Part shown: positions 27,701-36,039 of the stretch, in pieces
Position numbering within the stretch: position 1 is the stretch's first letter
Layout of the letters: every line of letters starts with the position of its first letter
Assembly: GCA_034440115.1 (NCBI GenBank)
Contig: JAWXBM010000018.1
Span: forward strand, 37,172 to 101,171
Direction: 5' to 3'
Length of the DNA: 64,000 nt
DNA from: JAWXBM01 sp034440115
GTDB taxonomy: Bacteria > Pseudomonadota > Gammaproteobacteria > Xanthomonadales > SZUA-36
The notes under the pieces: generated by a model
What the model saw: only the letters and a program-made list of their open reading frames with translations
Database searches by the model: none
Told to the model about the DNA's origin: nothing
Translations under genes and position numbers: made by a program

Positions 27701-27833
27701 CCGGGGTCTGGCCGCCGTTATCGTTGGGGGTATGCTGGTCAGCACCTTGTTTACCCTGATCCTGTTACCCAGCCTGCTGCGCATGAATGAGGATGCTGCT
27801 CCGTCTCGCGCTATCTCGCCGGAATCAGCCTGA
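24750..27833 (+). CDS. RND efflux permease (HAE/AcrB type) with a changed proton relay
   Basis: 1027 residues, the size of AcrB-type inner-membrane proton antiporters. It starts with a membrane helix (LSNPVAVVVACLLLIIFGSISLFRLPVQMAPEIERPEI) and shows two periplasmic loops and 12 membrane spans in the usual 1+5+1+5 pattern. The only start in reach is a TTG at 24750, with AGAGG 11 bases upstream. In AcrB, Asp407-Asp408 and Lys940 carry protons. The matching segments here are GMVLDAAIVVLENIF (Asp403, Ala404) and GLVVNNAILLV (Asn925 in place of Lys). Only the first acidic residue remains. The adaptor gene follows immediately. No outer-membrane channel is present. The substrate is unknown. Confidence 0.9.
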   Translation: MLLTRISLSNPVAVVVACLLLIIFGSISLFRLPVQMAPEIERPEISIETVWRASAPNEIESEIVEPQEDVLRSIPGLLKLQSTANFGSGSLNLQFAIGTDMSRALIEVMNRLNQVPRYPVDAEEPVIAVGGDDFDKVIAWWAILPIDGNSNSIESYQDYVEDTVITRMERVPGVARVGSFGGRSHEVRISFDPYKAANIGLDLTSIAGELGSNADISAGSNEVGRRQYTLRFSGKYDVQSLGDLVLEWREGRPIKLRDIATIELTMVDPSAVLHQNGKPSISIFAIPESGVNVLEVMAGLSDTVADLAENNLQRQGLHIYSDYDETKYILESISMVRNNLILGMLLAIVVLWWFLRKFRATLIVALSIPLCMFASFMVLDFAGRTLNIISLAGLAFASGMVLDAAIVVLENIFRQREAGRHGGEASMRGTSEVWGALLASTATTVAIFMPVVFLEDEAGQLFGDLAITISAAVVASLLVAVTVLPTAAANWIKGHAIEDIHHDWWEWISDHIMRWTDTPRRRWAWVASLILIPMALAVLLLPPADYLPEGRKNFFMGFIISPPGIGIEVGEEELVKVIDQRLDPYLKREKQPYLENYFLGMARGWGTFIGGSAVDPERMDELIDVVNREIITGFPDTFGFAGRDPLFGGSRGGRQIEIDLSSDSFDSLLAAGRAGFDAIMQAMPEANVRPEPGLELAEPELRLIPDDRKIAEVGWNRSRMATVIRAMGDGAFLGEYFDGSRRYNVVMRAENWVTPEELASLPVATASGEVVTIGELAEVTQTAGPSQIRRIDRKRTLTLAVTPPSSMAMEEALDIIKQQVAPAILARLPENASITYRGTAEALDQALQSMSGSFLLAVVILYLLISALFRSFTDSLLVVLTLPMATVGGILSLRMMDLALLGSGGQQMDLLTMIGFIILLGLVVNNAILLVYRARDAEREGMSRREAVNSAVHLRLRPILMSTMTSIFGMLPMMLMPGSGTELYRGLAAVIVGGMLVSTLFTLILLPSLLRMNEDAAPSRAISPESA

Positions 27834-28898
27834 ATGAAAGAGAAAAGCCCTATGGTTGTGAATCGTCGAATCGTGTTGCGGTCCTTGCTGCTCCTGGTAC
27901 TGCCGCTCAATTGCCTGGCGCAGGACTTCGGGCCTGCACTGGTGAAAGTGGCTGATGCCCGTATGCTTGATCTGTCCTCCATTGTTTTGGTGCCAGGAAC
28001 CGTAGTCAGTCGTGACGACGCACGTTTGTCGGCTGAAGTGGCTGGTCGTCTGTTGCAGGTGGCCGAGGTAGGTACTGTCGTCACAGCCGGCGAGCCGGTG
28101 GCAATCATCGAGGATAAAAACCTGCGTTTAATCAACCAGGAGTTGCAGGCGGAAATTCGCCGTGCTCAGGCCAGCATGGAATTTTTGGGTAACGAGGTGC
28201 AGCGTTTTGCCACTCTGGCCAAAACCAATCTGGCCAGTGCCAACCAACTGGAGCAGGCGCGATCAGAACTGGCCGTGGCGCAGGGCGACCTGGATGTGGC
28301 CAAAGCCAGGCTGGCGCAAAACAATGACCAACTGGCCCGCACCCGCTTGCTGGCTCCCTTTGCCGGCGTGGTGGTTGAGCGCCTGATGCGCCCGGGTGAA
28401 CGGGTAGCCGATGGTGGCATAGTGGTGCGCCTGGTGGATCAGCAGAATCTGGAAGTCGTTGCCCGTGCACCCTTGGATTATTACGCATTCAGCCAGGTCG
28501 GTGAGCAGTTGAGCCTCCGTGCGGGTTCACAAGAGCTTATGGCCACCATCCGCACCGTGGTTGCGGTGGGGGATGAGAATACCCACCAGTTTGAATTGCG
28601 ACTGGACCTGGAGAGCCAACCCTTCCAGGTAGGGCAAACCGTGCGCGTCTCAGTGCCAAGTTCAAATGCGCGTGAGGTGCTTACCGTTCCCCGCGACGCA
28701 TTGGTTCTAAGACCAGAAGGCACCACCATTTTTGTTATTGATGCCCAGCAGCAAGCCCAGCAAGTTGCTGTGACTACAGGATTGGGCTCGGGCGATCGCA
28801 TCGAAGTCAGCGGTAATGTCAAAGCAGGAGACCAGGTGGTTATACGCGGCAATGAGCGTCTGCAGCCCGGTCAAAGTGTCCAGGTTATGGATAGTTGA
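27834..28898 (+). CDS. RND efflux periplasmic adaptor (MFP/HlyD family)
   Basis: 354 residues. A secretion signal (hydrophobic run LLLLVLPLNCLAQ; possible lipoprotein or signal peptide I) is followed by the biotinyl-lipoyl half-motifs (VSRDDARLSAEVAGRLLQVAEVGTVVTAGEPVAIIED), a coiled-coil hairpin (about 100-165) and the second half (LLAPFAGVVVERLMRPGERV). A beta-barrel and a membrane-proximal domain end with GDQVVIRGNERLQPGQSV. The first ATG abuts the pump stop; an ATG at 27852 (MVVNRRIV) gives a cleaner signal peptide. The gene order permease-then-adaptor is the reverse of the common acrAB order. Confidence 0.9.
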   Translation: MKEKSPMVVNRRIVLRSLLLLVLPLNCLAQDFGPALVKVADARMLDLSSIVLVPGTVVSRDDARLSAEVAGRLLQVAEVGTVVTAGEPVAIIEDKNLRLINQELQAEIRRAQASMEFLGNEVQRFATLAKTNLASANQLEQARSELAVAQGDLDVAKARLAQNNDQLARTRLLAPFAGVVVERLMRPGERVADGGIVVRLVDQQNLEVVARAPLDYYAFSQVGEQLSLRAGSQELMATIRTVVAVGDENTHQFELRLDLESQPFQVGQTVRVSVPSSNAREVLTVPRDALVLRPEGTTIFVIDAQQQAQQVAVTTGLGSGDRIEVSGNVKAGDQVVIRGNERLQPGQSVQVMDS

Positions 28899-28933
28899 GG
28901 ACATCCAATTATTAAGCCTGGGGATCCAAGCGA

Positions 28934-30190
28934 TTGAAAACCACCAGCCTCGTTAACCGGCTGGTTCTGGTTGAAGAAGGCGAATGGCCTCGTCTGGCCA
29001 TTGCCTTTGCTTATTTCTTTTTCCTGTTAGGTGGTTACTTCATGCTGCGGCCCATACGTGGAACGGTTGCAGCCTATAACAGTGATGTGCTGCATTGGCT
29101 GTATACCGGCACATTCATCACCATGTTAATCATGGTGCCTGTGTTTGGTTTCCTGGTCGCCCGCTTCCGTCGCGGCCAATTCATTCCGGGCATCTATTTG
29201 TTCTTCAGCGCCAACCTGCTGTTCTTTATTTTCAACTTTGATGGAGCCGACACTGCTATTCCGGTTCAGCGGGCTTTTTACATCTGGCTCAGCGTATTCA
29301 ATCTGTTTGTGGTCTCGGTGTTCTGGAGTTTCATGGCAGATATTTTCAAACCCGGGCAGGCACAGCGATTGTTTGGCTTCATCATGGCAGGCGGCAGTAT
29401 GGGTGCCATCATTGGCCCCAGCTTGACTGCTGGCCTGGCAGTTGAGAGTGGCGAGCAGGTTGTGATGATTATTTCGCTGGCTTGCCTGTTGATTGCTACG
29501 TTGCTGGCAGTGGTGCTGGGTCGCTTCCAACAAAAGACCAGTCAAGAGCAAACCGAGAAAATTGGCGGCAGCGTGTGGGAAGGCGCGATCAGTGTTTTCA
29601 GATCGAAATATCTGTTATTCGCCTGCTTGATGATGTTGCTGCACAACCTCACCTCAACCTTTCTATACAACGGCCTTGCCGTGTTCGTGGATCAAACCGT
29701 CGTCGGTTTCAATGAACGTACGGTGTTTTTTGCCTATATCGACTTTGCAGTGCAGATCATTGCCTTCAGCCTGCAGTTTTTTATTACTTCCCGCTTGATC
29801 AAATCGCTGGGCATGCCACGCACGCTGGTGGGTGTGCCATTGTTTCTGGCGGCAGGGTTTGTGTTGCTGGGAAGTACCATGGGACTGGTTCTGTTCGCTG
29901 CCGTGCAGGTACTGCAACGTTCGATGAACTACGGCATCCTCGGCCCGGCCAAGGAAATGCTTTTCACCGTGGTTGACCGGGAAACCAAGTACAAAAGTAA
30001 AAACTTTATCGATACGGCTGTGTACCGCGGTAGCGATGTGACGGCCTCGTGGATATTCAAAGGCTTAACCAGCACCGGCCTGGGCCTTGGGCAGATCGCG
30101 CTTGCTTATTTGCCCATCATGGGTTTGTGGGCCTGGGGCGCCTGGCGTTTGGGCAGCCTGTATCAAAAGCAATTGATGAAGGATCTGTAG
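28934..30190 (+). CDS. ATP/ADP-translocase-like MFS carrier
   Basis: A 418-residue polytopic membrane protein with about 12 hydrophobic segments. It resembles the COG3202 group (relatives of the ATP/ADP translocases of intracellular bacteria) that is also found as MFS transporters in free-living gammaproteobacteria; PIRGTVAAYNSDVLHWLYTGTF and MNYGILGPAKEMLFTVVDRETKYKSKNFIDTAVYRGSDVTASW are typical blocks. No cargo can be assigned. The start is a TTG at 28934 with a GGGGA site; no ATG lies nearby upstream. The stop codon TAG lies inside the first REP unit, so the element touches the coding end. Confidence 0.75.
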   Translation: MKTTSLVNRLVLVEEGEWPRLAIAFAYFFFLLGGYFMLRPIRGTVAAYNSDVLHWLYTGTFITMLIMVPVFGFLVARFRRGQFIPGIYLFFSANLLFFIFNFDGADTAIPVQRAFYIWLSVFNLFVVSVFWSFMADIFKPGQAQRLFGFIMAGGSMGAIIGPSLTAGLAVESGEQVVMIISLACLLIATLLAVVLGRFQQKTSQEQTEKIGGSVWEGAISVFRSKYLLFACLMMLLHNLTSTFLYNGLAVFVDQTVVGFNERTVFFAYIDFAVQIIAFSLQFFITSRLIKSLGMPRTLVGVPLFLAAGFVLLGSTMGLVLFAAVQVLQRSMNYGILGPAKEMLFTVVDRETKYKSKNFIDTAVYRGSDVTASWIFKGLTSTGLGLGQIALAYLPIMGLWAWGAWRLGSLYQKQLMKDL

Positions 30191-30279
30191 GAGGCCGCCT
30201 TGCGGCCGATATGCCTGAATCGTGAGCAAGCCTCGCTCCTACAGTGACATTTGCTGTAGGAGGCCGCCTTGCGGCCGAT
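30185..30279. repeat. Cluster of three REP-like units
   Basis: Two identical 26-bp units lie at 30185-30210 and 30254-30279 on the plus strand (CTGTAGGAGGCCGCCTTGCG at their start). A third, CTGTAGGAGCGAGGCTTGCT..., lies between them on the minus strand (30219-30244). Each unit folds as a short hairpin. The CTGTAGGAGCGAGGCTTGCT form is a familiar pseudomonad REP. The TAG within the first unit is the stop codon of the carrier gene. Confidence 0.8.
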
Positions 30280-30301
30280 TATCGCCGAGAGTCAATCCTT
30301 G

Positions 30302-31081
30302 CTATGGGTTTGTCAGCGGGTAAAAACGCAATCCGTTTTTTCCCTGCAGCGCTTCTACAGGGCAGCCGAAAGTCCGCTCCAGATTGGCTTCGGTCAGCAT
30401 TTCACCGACCGGCCCAGCCTGCCACTTACCGGACCCGAGCAACAACAAGGCATGGCTGCAGTAGCTCATGGCCAGATTGACATCATGCAGTGCGGCGATG
30501 GCAATGCCGTCCTGTTGCACACTGAGGCCGCGGATCATTTGCATGATTTGCACCTGATGTTTCAAATCCAGGTGATTGCTGGGTTCGTCCAACAACATCA
30601 CCGATGCCTGCTGGACCAACAGGCTGGCAAAGGCCAGGCGGCGTGCCTCACCACCGGACAGGGTAGTGACGCATCGATCTTCAAAGTCTTGCAGATCCAC
30701 GCTATTTAAAGCTGATCGTGCCAGATCAAAGTCCGCTGGGCCTTCACGTTCCAGCAGGCCCAGGTGTGGATGGCGCCCGGTCAGCGCGGTTTGCAACACG
30801 CTGGAATCGAACACATAGGCCGAGTGTTGCTGCAACATGCCTAGTTGACGTGCCAGTTGGCGCCGAGGCATGGATTGAATGGCTCGCCCACGTAACTTCA
30901 CCTCGCCATGATCAGCGGCACGCAAACCAGCCAGGCAATTGAGCAGGGTGGTTTTGCCCACCCCGTTGGGTCCCAACATGGCCCAGAAAGACCCTGAATG
31001 AATCTCAAGCTCCAGTTGCTGCACCACTTGCACTGATGCAATCGAGACATCCAACTGTCTGCAAGCCAGGGTAATGGTCAT
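30302..31081 (-). CDS. FecE/BtuD-type ABC transporter ATP-binding protein
   Basis: 259 residues. The Walker A motif is GPNGVGKTTLLN (about 38-49), the signature LSGGEARR (about 137-144) and Walker B VMLLDEPSNHLD (about 160-171), followed by the H-loop in AALHDVNLAM (about 192-200). This is the nucleotide-binding subunit of siderophore, haem or cobalamin importers, working with a BtuC/FecD permease. It overlaps the permease by four bases (ATGA) and shares its operon. The periplasmic binding protein is not next to it. Confidence 0.9.
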   Translation of the reverse strand: MTITLACRQLDVSIASVQVVQQLELEIHSGSFWAMLGPNGVGKTTLLNCLAGLRAADHGEVKLRGRAIQSMPRRQLARQLGMLQQHSAYVFDSSVLQTALTGRHPHLGLLEREGPADFDLARSALNSVDLQDFEDRCVTTLSGGEARRLAFASLLVQQASVMLLDEPSNHLDLKHQVQIMQMIRGLSVQQDGIAIAALHDVNLAMSYCSHALLLLGSGKWQAGPVGEMLTEANLERTFGCPVEALQGKNGLRFYPLTNP

Positions 31082-32058
31082 TTCACTTTGGCCCGGTTCA
31101 GCAACAACAGAAACAACGGCACACCCAGTAACGCCGTGATCACGCCTACCGGTAACTGACGAGGTGCCAACAGGGTTCTGGCCAGTGTGTCGGCAACCAC
31201 CAGGAACAAACCGCCGAACAACGTTGCGGCCGGTAGTAGCCGCCGATGATCGGAGCCGACCATGAGCCGGACCAGGTGGGGAACAATCAGGCCCACAAAG
31301 CCAATGCTTCCGGCAATCGATACGGCCGTGGCAGTCAGTACCGATGCCAGCAGGTAAAGCAGCCAGAGTAATTTTTCGGTGGATTCACCCAGCAAACGGG
31401 CGGTGGATTCGCCTATGGCCAACACATTCAGGCTGCGTGCCAAGGCCAGGCAAAGACCGAATGCCAGGGCGAGGATCAGAAAACTCCAGACCGGAGCCTT
31501 GGCATAGCCCAGATCGCCGATCAGCCAGAACAACATGCCGCGCAGGCTGCTGTCAGAGCCCAGCGCCAGTATCAGGCTGATCAATGCAGCCCAGCCTGAA
31601 GCAGTAACCACACCTGTTAACAACAGGCGGGTGCTGCTCCACGGCCCTTCTCCCCTGGCCAGGCCGAATACCAGCAGGATGGAAAACAGCGACCCCAACA
31701 ATGCCAAAGCGGGGATGAAAGCCGCCGTTACGCCCAAAGACATGCCGAGCAGAGTGGCAAAGGCCGCTCCACCCGATACACCGAGTATGTATGGATCGGC
31801 CAGCGGGTTGCGCAGCAAAACCTGCATCAAGCAACCTGAGAGTGAGAGCAGGGCTCCCACAGCCCAGGCCGCAGCAACACGGGGTAAGCGCAGCCGCCAG
31901 ATCACTTCGCCTTGCTCTGCGGCCGGATTGCTGATGGCCAACCACCACTCATGCATACTCATAGGTACAGAGCCCAGCAGGGTAGCGATCAGGATCACGA
32001 TTGCTGTCGTGACGAGTAGCATCGGAATCAGCAGTCGTTGAATCGCTGTTGGCATCAT
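31078..32058 (-). CDS. FecCD/BtuC-family ABC permease
   Basis: 326 residues with about 9-10 membrane helices. Family signatures include SGCLMQVLLRNPLADPYILGVSGGAAFAT (about residues 74-102), FVGLIVPHLVRLMVGSDHRRLLPA (about 245-268, including the PHxxR coupling region) and ARTLLAPRQLPVGVITALLGVPLFLLLL near the end. Members import ferric siderophores, haem or vitamin B12. Start MMPTAI at 32058 has no clear ribosome site. Convergent control with the TonB receptor at 32696-34966 is likely, since that receptor faces a Fur site, but the substrate is not set by sequence. Confidence 0.9.
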   Translation of the reverse strand: MMPTAIQRLLIPMLLVTTAIVILIATLLGSVPMSMHEWWLAISNPAAEQGEVIWRLRLPRVAAAWAVGALLSLSGCLMQVLLRNPLADPYILGVSGGAAFATLLGMSLGVTAAFIPALALLGSLFSILLVFGLARGEGPWSSTRLLLTGVVTASGWAALISLILALGSDSSLRGMLFWLIGDLGYAKAPVWSFLILALAFGLCLALARSLNVLAIGESTARLLGESTEKLLWLLYLLASVLTATAVSIAGSIGFVGLIVPHLVRLMVGSDHRRLLPAATLFGGLFLVVADTLARTLLAPRQLPVGVITALLGVPLFLLLLNRAKVK

Positions 32059-32163
32059 TGGCTATAAACGATTAACATTTGGGAATAGGAGCCAGCAAAC
32101 TATCACCCTGTTTTCTGGCACGCAAGAAAACCCCGAGGGGTATCCGGAATTGAACCACAACCC

Positions 32164-32652
32164 ATGATTGATCCTGATGGCTACAGGCCGAATGTCGGCA
32201 TAATTTTGCTCAACCAGGAAAGACGTGTTTTCTGGGCGCAGCGCGCGGGCAGTGACGGCTGGCAATTTCCGCAGGGTGGGATGAACACCGATGAAACCCC
32301 GTTGGAAGCCATGTATCGCGAATTGCGCGAAGAAACCGGCCTGTTACCCAAGCACGTGGATTTGCTGGGCAGCACGCCGGGCTGGCTGCGTTATCGCTTG
32401 CCCAAGCGCTATCAACGCAGTTACAGCAAACCTTTGTGTATAGGCCAGAAACAGGTCTGGTTCCTGCTACGCTTTCTGGGCGATGACACCTACGTGCGTT
32501 TTGATTGCTGCGATCATCCCGAATTCAGCAATTTCCGCTGGGTGGATTTCTGGTATCCGGCGGAGAACGTCATCACCTTCAAACGTCGCGTCTACCGCAA
32601 GGCGCTGTCGCTACTGGAACCTTTTGCAGACCAGCCAGCAACTAACGGCTGA
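32164..32652 (+). CDS. rppH: RNA pyrophosphohydrolase RppH
   Basis: Nudix hydrolase that removes the 5' triphosphate from RNAs, beginning RNA decay. 162 residues; E. coli RppH is 176. It begins MIDPDGYRPNVGIILLN and contains the Nudix box GGMNTDETPLEAMYRELREETGL (about residues 37-59, GX5EX7REUXEEXGU). The C-terminus VITFKRRVYRKALSLL fits the family. It normally precedes the ptsP gene in many gammaproteobacteria, but here it ends next to the converging TonB receptor. The weak GGGG sequence upstream is too far to be a good ribosome site. Confidence 0.93.
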   Translation: MIDPDGYRPNVGIILLNQERRVFWAQRAGSDGWQFPQGGMNTDETPLEAMYRELREETGLLPKHVDLLGSTPGWLRYRLPKRYQRSYSKPLCIGQKQVWFLLRFLGDDTYVRFDCCDHPEFSNFRWVDFWYPAENVITFKRRVYRKALSLLEPFADQPATNG

Positions 32653-32695
32653 GTTTTTCTGTGCGACCCGGTACGGTGCTGACACATCAAGTGCC

Positions 32696-34966
32696 TCAAA
32701 AATTGAATGTGGTACCCAGCATAAAGGTTCTGGGTTTACCTGGACGTGCGCCATAGGGCTCACGAGCCACAATCTCCAACTGATCGGTGAGGTTTTCCGC
32801 CAGGGCATAAAGGGTCCAGTCAGTGTTGATTTCGTAATGGGCAGAAAGGTCAAACAACAGTGCCGAATCGGCCCGTTCAAATTCATCACAGCGGGCCTTG
32901 GTACATATGGAATCCAGGAAGTTGCCACTTAAATAGAAAGCCCATGGGCCATGCAACAGTCCAGCAGATATCCAAAGCTGATTCTCAGGAACGTAAGGCA
33001 CCGGATTACCCTTCTGTACTTCACCAAAAAATTCAGAAATAAAGCTGGTCTGGAACTCGGGATTCATCCAGGTGTAAGTCAGTTGTAAAGGAAATTCCCA
33101 TTCACCACCTGAGCTGAGATTGGCGTTGGCAGTGAATTCCACACCTGGAATGTGCACGCCATCACCATTGAACGCGCTGCCCGGTTCGCAATCGCTACCC
33201 GAGGAATTGGTGCAAACGCCCACCAGGTTTTCGTAGTCGTTGTAGAACAGCATGGCTTCAAAGCCAAAATCCTGTATTTGCTGGCGGATGCCCAGCTCGT
33301 AGTTGGTGCTTTCTTCCGGGTCAACACCCGGTTCGTTACCCGGGGTGGAAAAACCGCGGTGAATGCCGGCAACCCACTGGGTATTGTCGTTGATGGCGTA
33401 AATGGCGCCCATACCGGGTAACCAGATGTCCACACGGTTTTCGCGCGAATCGCGGAAGTTTGATTGATCCCGGCTGGCTGGATCAGCGCTGTTGGTGAAG
33501 TAACGGGTACGCTTGAGTTTGATGTTTTCATACCGCAGGCCCGGGGTGAACGTCCAGGTGCCCAGTTCAATTCGATCCTGGATATAGCCAGCCCAGGCCC
33601 TGGCGTTCTGTAACTGGTTACCGGCATTGCCTTGCAGGCCGATGCTGTTCAGTAACAGTTGGCCAGCTAATTGCTGGTAATTATCGTTACGCTGTAGCCG
33701 GTCTTCCTCATCCTCATGCAAGCGCACGCCAACTTGCAGCTTGTGATTTGCCGAACCGGTATTCAAACTTGTATCGGCAACAGCCTGAATTCCCCTGGAA
33801 TAATATTTGCGGGAATTGTTGCGAAGCTGGATTGAGCCCACGGCTGTATCAGCACCATCGAGTATGGCCTGAAGTTCAGCGGGATCCAGGTTACCCAGGC
33901 TGAGACCACGATTGATGGTATCAACAATATTGGCCCAACCCGTGCCGCTGAAGCTTTGCGGAGTAACGCTGCCATTGATATCGAGTGCTTCGGTTTTGTA
34001 CCAGGCACGCTCAAAATCATTGTTATAAGCGGTGACCGTTAAGCCCGAGCCTTGTTGGCTTTCGATGCGCCAACTCAGAGTGACCTGGTCATGCTCATTG
34101 TGCATTTCGTCTTCGGCCGACAAGCCGTAGCGTCGCAATGGTTCAGCTTTGAAATCAACATCGGTCAGGCCGAGGTAACTTTGTTGCGAATCTTCTGCGG
34201 AATATTGCAATTTCAATTCCAGCGACTGATACAAGCTGGCTGCGGGATCTGAATAGGTAGCCAGCTTGGCCAAATAGTCCTGTTTTTGCAGTCCGGTGGA
34301 TCTCTTGCTGCGGTCGATTTTCTGGTAACCGTCCGACTGCCATTGGTGGGTCTCCGCCAGGTAGCCGAAACGGTCGCTGCTGCCGCCGTGCCAGCCATGC
34401 ATCCGCCAGGTAGAGTCCGAGCCGTATTCCCCTTGGATAAAACCCTGATTGTTGGAAGGTATCGGGGTGGATGACAGGTTGATGGCGCCGCCGACCGTAT
34501 AAGGCCCCTGCGTGATCGAGGCAGGTCCTTTGAGTATTTCTACCGAATTAATGCGTCCAAAGGTTGGAAAGTAATAGGCCGATGGCGCGGCATAGGGGGC
34601 AGGGGCAATCAACACCCCGTCTTCCATCAGCGTAATGCGGCTGCTGCGCTCGGTGGCTGTGCCGCGTATGCTGATATTGGGTCGCAAGGCCCAACCGTCT
34701 TCCAATTGGATGGAAACGCCCGGAACCCGGCGCAAGGCTCGAACCACATCGCTGTTTTCAAATTGTTCCAGTTCTTCTGCGGAAATTACGCTGGCTCCGC
34801 CGGCTACATCGCGGGCCTGGTCTGCAGAACCAAAAATGGTAATAGGTTCAAGCTGGGCACAACTGGGCTGGTTTTGCTTGTTGGCATCACATTCAGCAGC
34901 CCAAAGCGCTGGAATAGAGAATAGAAACAAGAATGCTGTGATCAATTTACAAGCGTGTAGTGGCAT
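32696..34966 (-). CDS. TonB-dependent siderophore/ferric-citrate-type receptor
   Basis: 756 residues, with a signal peptide (about 1-23) and a plug domain that starts PITIFGSADQARDVAGGASVISAEELEQF (TonB box region) and continues with RALRRVPGVSIQ and LMEDGVLIAPAPYAAPSAYYFP. The 22-strand barrel ends in an aromatic residue (TFMLGTTFNF). The plug resembles FecA/iron-siderophore receptors. Two cysteine pairs in the plug or loops (AECDANKQNQPSCAQ, GVCTNSSGSDCEPGS) suggest surface disulphides. A Fur-box-like site (34982-35000) abuts the start. The FecCD/ATPase pair and rppH lie downstream. The ligand cannot be read. Confidence 0.9.
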   Translation of the reverse strand: MPLHACKLITAFLFLFSIPALWAAECDANKQNQPSCAQLEPITIFGSADQARDVAGGASVISAEELEQFENSDVVRALRRVPGVSIQLEDGWALRPNISIRGTATERSSRITLMEDGVLIAPAPYAAPSAYYFPTFGRINSVEILKGPASITQGPYTVGGAINLSSTPIPSNNQGFIQGEYGSDSTWRMHGWHGGSSDRFGYLAETHQWQSDGYQKIDRSKRSTGLQKQDYLAKLATYSDPAASLYQSLELKLQYSAEDSQQSYLGLTDVDFKAEPLRRYGLSAEDEMHNEHDQVTLSWRIESQQGSGLTVTAYNNDFERAWYKTEALDINGSVTPQSFSGTGWANIVDTINRGLSLGNLDPAELQAILDGADTAVGSIQLRNNSRKYYSRGIQAVADTSLNTGSANHKLQVGVRLHEDEEDRLQRNDNYQQLAGQLLLNSIGLQGNAGNQLQNARAWAGYIQDRIELGTWTFTPGLRYENIKLKRTRYFTNSADPASRDQSNFRDSRENRVDIWLPGMGAIYAINDNTQWVAGIHRGFSTPGNEPGVDPEESTNYELGIRQQIQDFGFEAMLFYNDYENLVGVCTNSSGSDCEPGSAFNGDGVHIPGVEFTANANLSSGGEWEFPLQLTYTWMNPEFQTSFISEFFGEVQKGNPVPYVPENQLWISAGLLHGPWAFYLSGNFLDSICTKARCDEFERADSALLFDLSAHYEINTDWTLYALAENLTDQLEIVAREPYGARPGKPRTFMLGTTFNF

Positions 34967-34981
34967 TTTCGATATTTCCTA

Positions 34982-35000
34982 AATGAGAATGGTTCTTATT
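34982..35000 (-). promoter_or_regulatory. Fur-box-like site at the TonB receptor start
   Basis: AATGAGAATGGTTCTTATT matches about 11-12 of 19 positions of the Fur consensus. It lies 15 bases upstream of the TonB receptor start on the minus strand, where it would overlap the ribosome site or leader. Confidence 0.5.
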
Positions 35001-35035
35001 TATAGAATTAGATTCTAGCCGAGAAAAAGCTGATT

Positions 35036-35054
35036 GACAATCATTCTCATTTGC
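35036..35054. promoter_or_regulatory. Fur box between TonB receptor and bfd
   Basis: GACAATCATTCTCATTTGC; its reverse complement GCAAATGAGAATGATTGTC matches 14 of 19 positions of the Fur consensus. It sits 24 bases before the bfd start and about 70 bases before the receptor start, so it can control both divergent genes. Confidence 0.7.
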
Positions 35055-35077
35055 ATTTATGATTTGAGGCACTACTG

Positions 35078-35317
35078 ATGTGTTGGCCAACGGTGCTACC
35101 GATGTACATATGCCTTTGTCATGGAGTTAACGAAGCCACTATCCGCGAGGCGGTGAGGAATGGCTCGTGCACGATGCGGGAACTCAGTTTCCAGACCGGT
35201 TGCGGAACCCAATGTGGCAGTTGTGTTTCTCAGGTAGAGGCCTTACTGGTTGAAACATTGCCTACCGAACGTGCCGTCAGTAACACCCCATTCCTGCAAA
35301 TCGTCGCTAGTGCCTGA
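35078..35317 (+). CDS. bfd: Bacterioferritin-associated ferredoxin Bfd
   Basis: A small [2Fe-2S] protein that donates electrons to bacterioferritin to release iron. 79 residues from the ATG at 35078, or 71 from the ATG at 35102. The family start is MYICLCHGVNE, which is residue 9 here, but only the 35078 ATG has a well-placed GAGG (35066-35069) and no ribosome site precedes 35102. The four ligand cysteines are CLC near residue 12-14 and CGTQCGSC near 44-51. The next gene is bfr, and the Fur site upstream explains low-iron induction. Confidence 0.9.
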   Translation: MCWPTVLPMYICLCHGVNEATIREAVRNGSCTMRELSFQTGCGTQCGSCVSQVEALLVETLPTERAVSNTPFLQIVASA

Positions 35318-35510
35318 GTCAAAGCTCGCCACAGGATTCTGGGTTGAATAGCTACGCCAGCTGAATTACCACGCATACACCGCCTTAGGCCGCAATGATT
35401 CTTATTTCCACATCAATTTCTTCACCGCGTTAGAATGACCCATCGAAGGAATCTCTGAGTTTTTCAGAGTTGATTAAATTTCAGGTCAGGCAATTTTTGG
35501 AGAGTTTTAA

Positions 35511-35984
35511 ATGAAGGGCGACAAAAAAGTCATCGAGTACCTGAATGGTGTGCTGCGCAACGAATTAACCGCCATCAATCAGTATTTCCTGCACTCACGT
35601 ATGTTCAAGGATTGGGGTCTCAAAGGCCTAGCCGACTACGAACACCACGAATCCATTGATGAAATGAAGCATGCCGACCAGCTGATCGCACGGATACTGT
35701 TTCTTGAAGGCCTGCCGAATTTGCAGGATCTGGGCAGGTTGATGATCGGTGAGAATACCCGGGAGATACTCGAATGCGATCTGAAGCTCGAAATGCAGGC
35801 GCTGCCGATATTGCGTGAAGCTATGGCTTACTGTGAATCGGTCAAGGATTATGTCAGCCGTGAGGTGTTTGACAGCATTCTGGAATCCGAGGAAGAGCAT
35901 GTGGACTGGCTTGAGACCCAACTCGGCTTGATCGAAAAAGTAGGTCTGGAGAACTATCAGCAGTCGCAGATGAAAGAGTGTTGA
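35511..35984 (+). CDS. bfr: Bacterioferritin
   Basis: Haem-containing ferritin that stores iron in a 24-mer. 157 residues. The haem ligand Met52 is present (SIDEMKHADQ), as are all six ferroxidase-site residues at the expected positions: Glu18, Glu51, His54, Glu94, Glu127 and His130. A GGAG site precedes the ATG by eight bases. The gap from bfd (193 bases) contains an AT-rich TAGAAT (-10-like) element near 35430, so bfr may have its own promoter. Confidence 0.97.
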   Translation: MKGDKKVIEYLNGVLRNELTAINQYFLHSRMFKDWGLKGLADYEHHESIDEMKHADQLIARILFLEGLPNLQDLGRLMIGENTREILECDLKLEMQALPILREAMAYCESVKDYVSREVFDSILESEEEHVDWLETQLGLIEKVGLENYQQSQMKEC

Positions 35985-36039
35985 TTTTTCCGGCGGGGTA
36001 TTGAGAATAGATGCAATAAGCCGCATCTTTTTCTCACCT

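Noticed and set aside
32125..32165. GGTTCAATTCC on the minus strand, resembling a tRNA T-loop
   Set aside because: The flanks do not pair as a T-stem and no cloverleaf or acceptor stem can be drawn.
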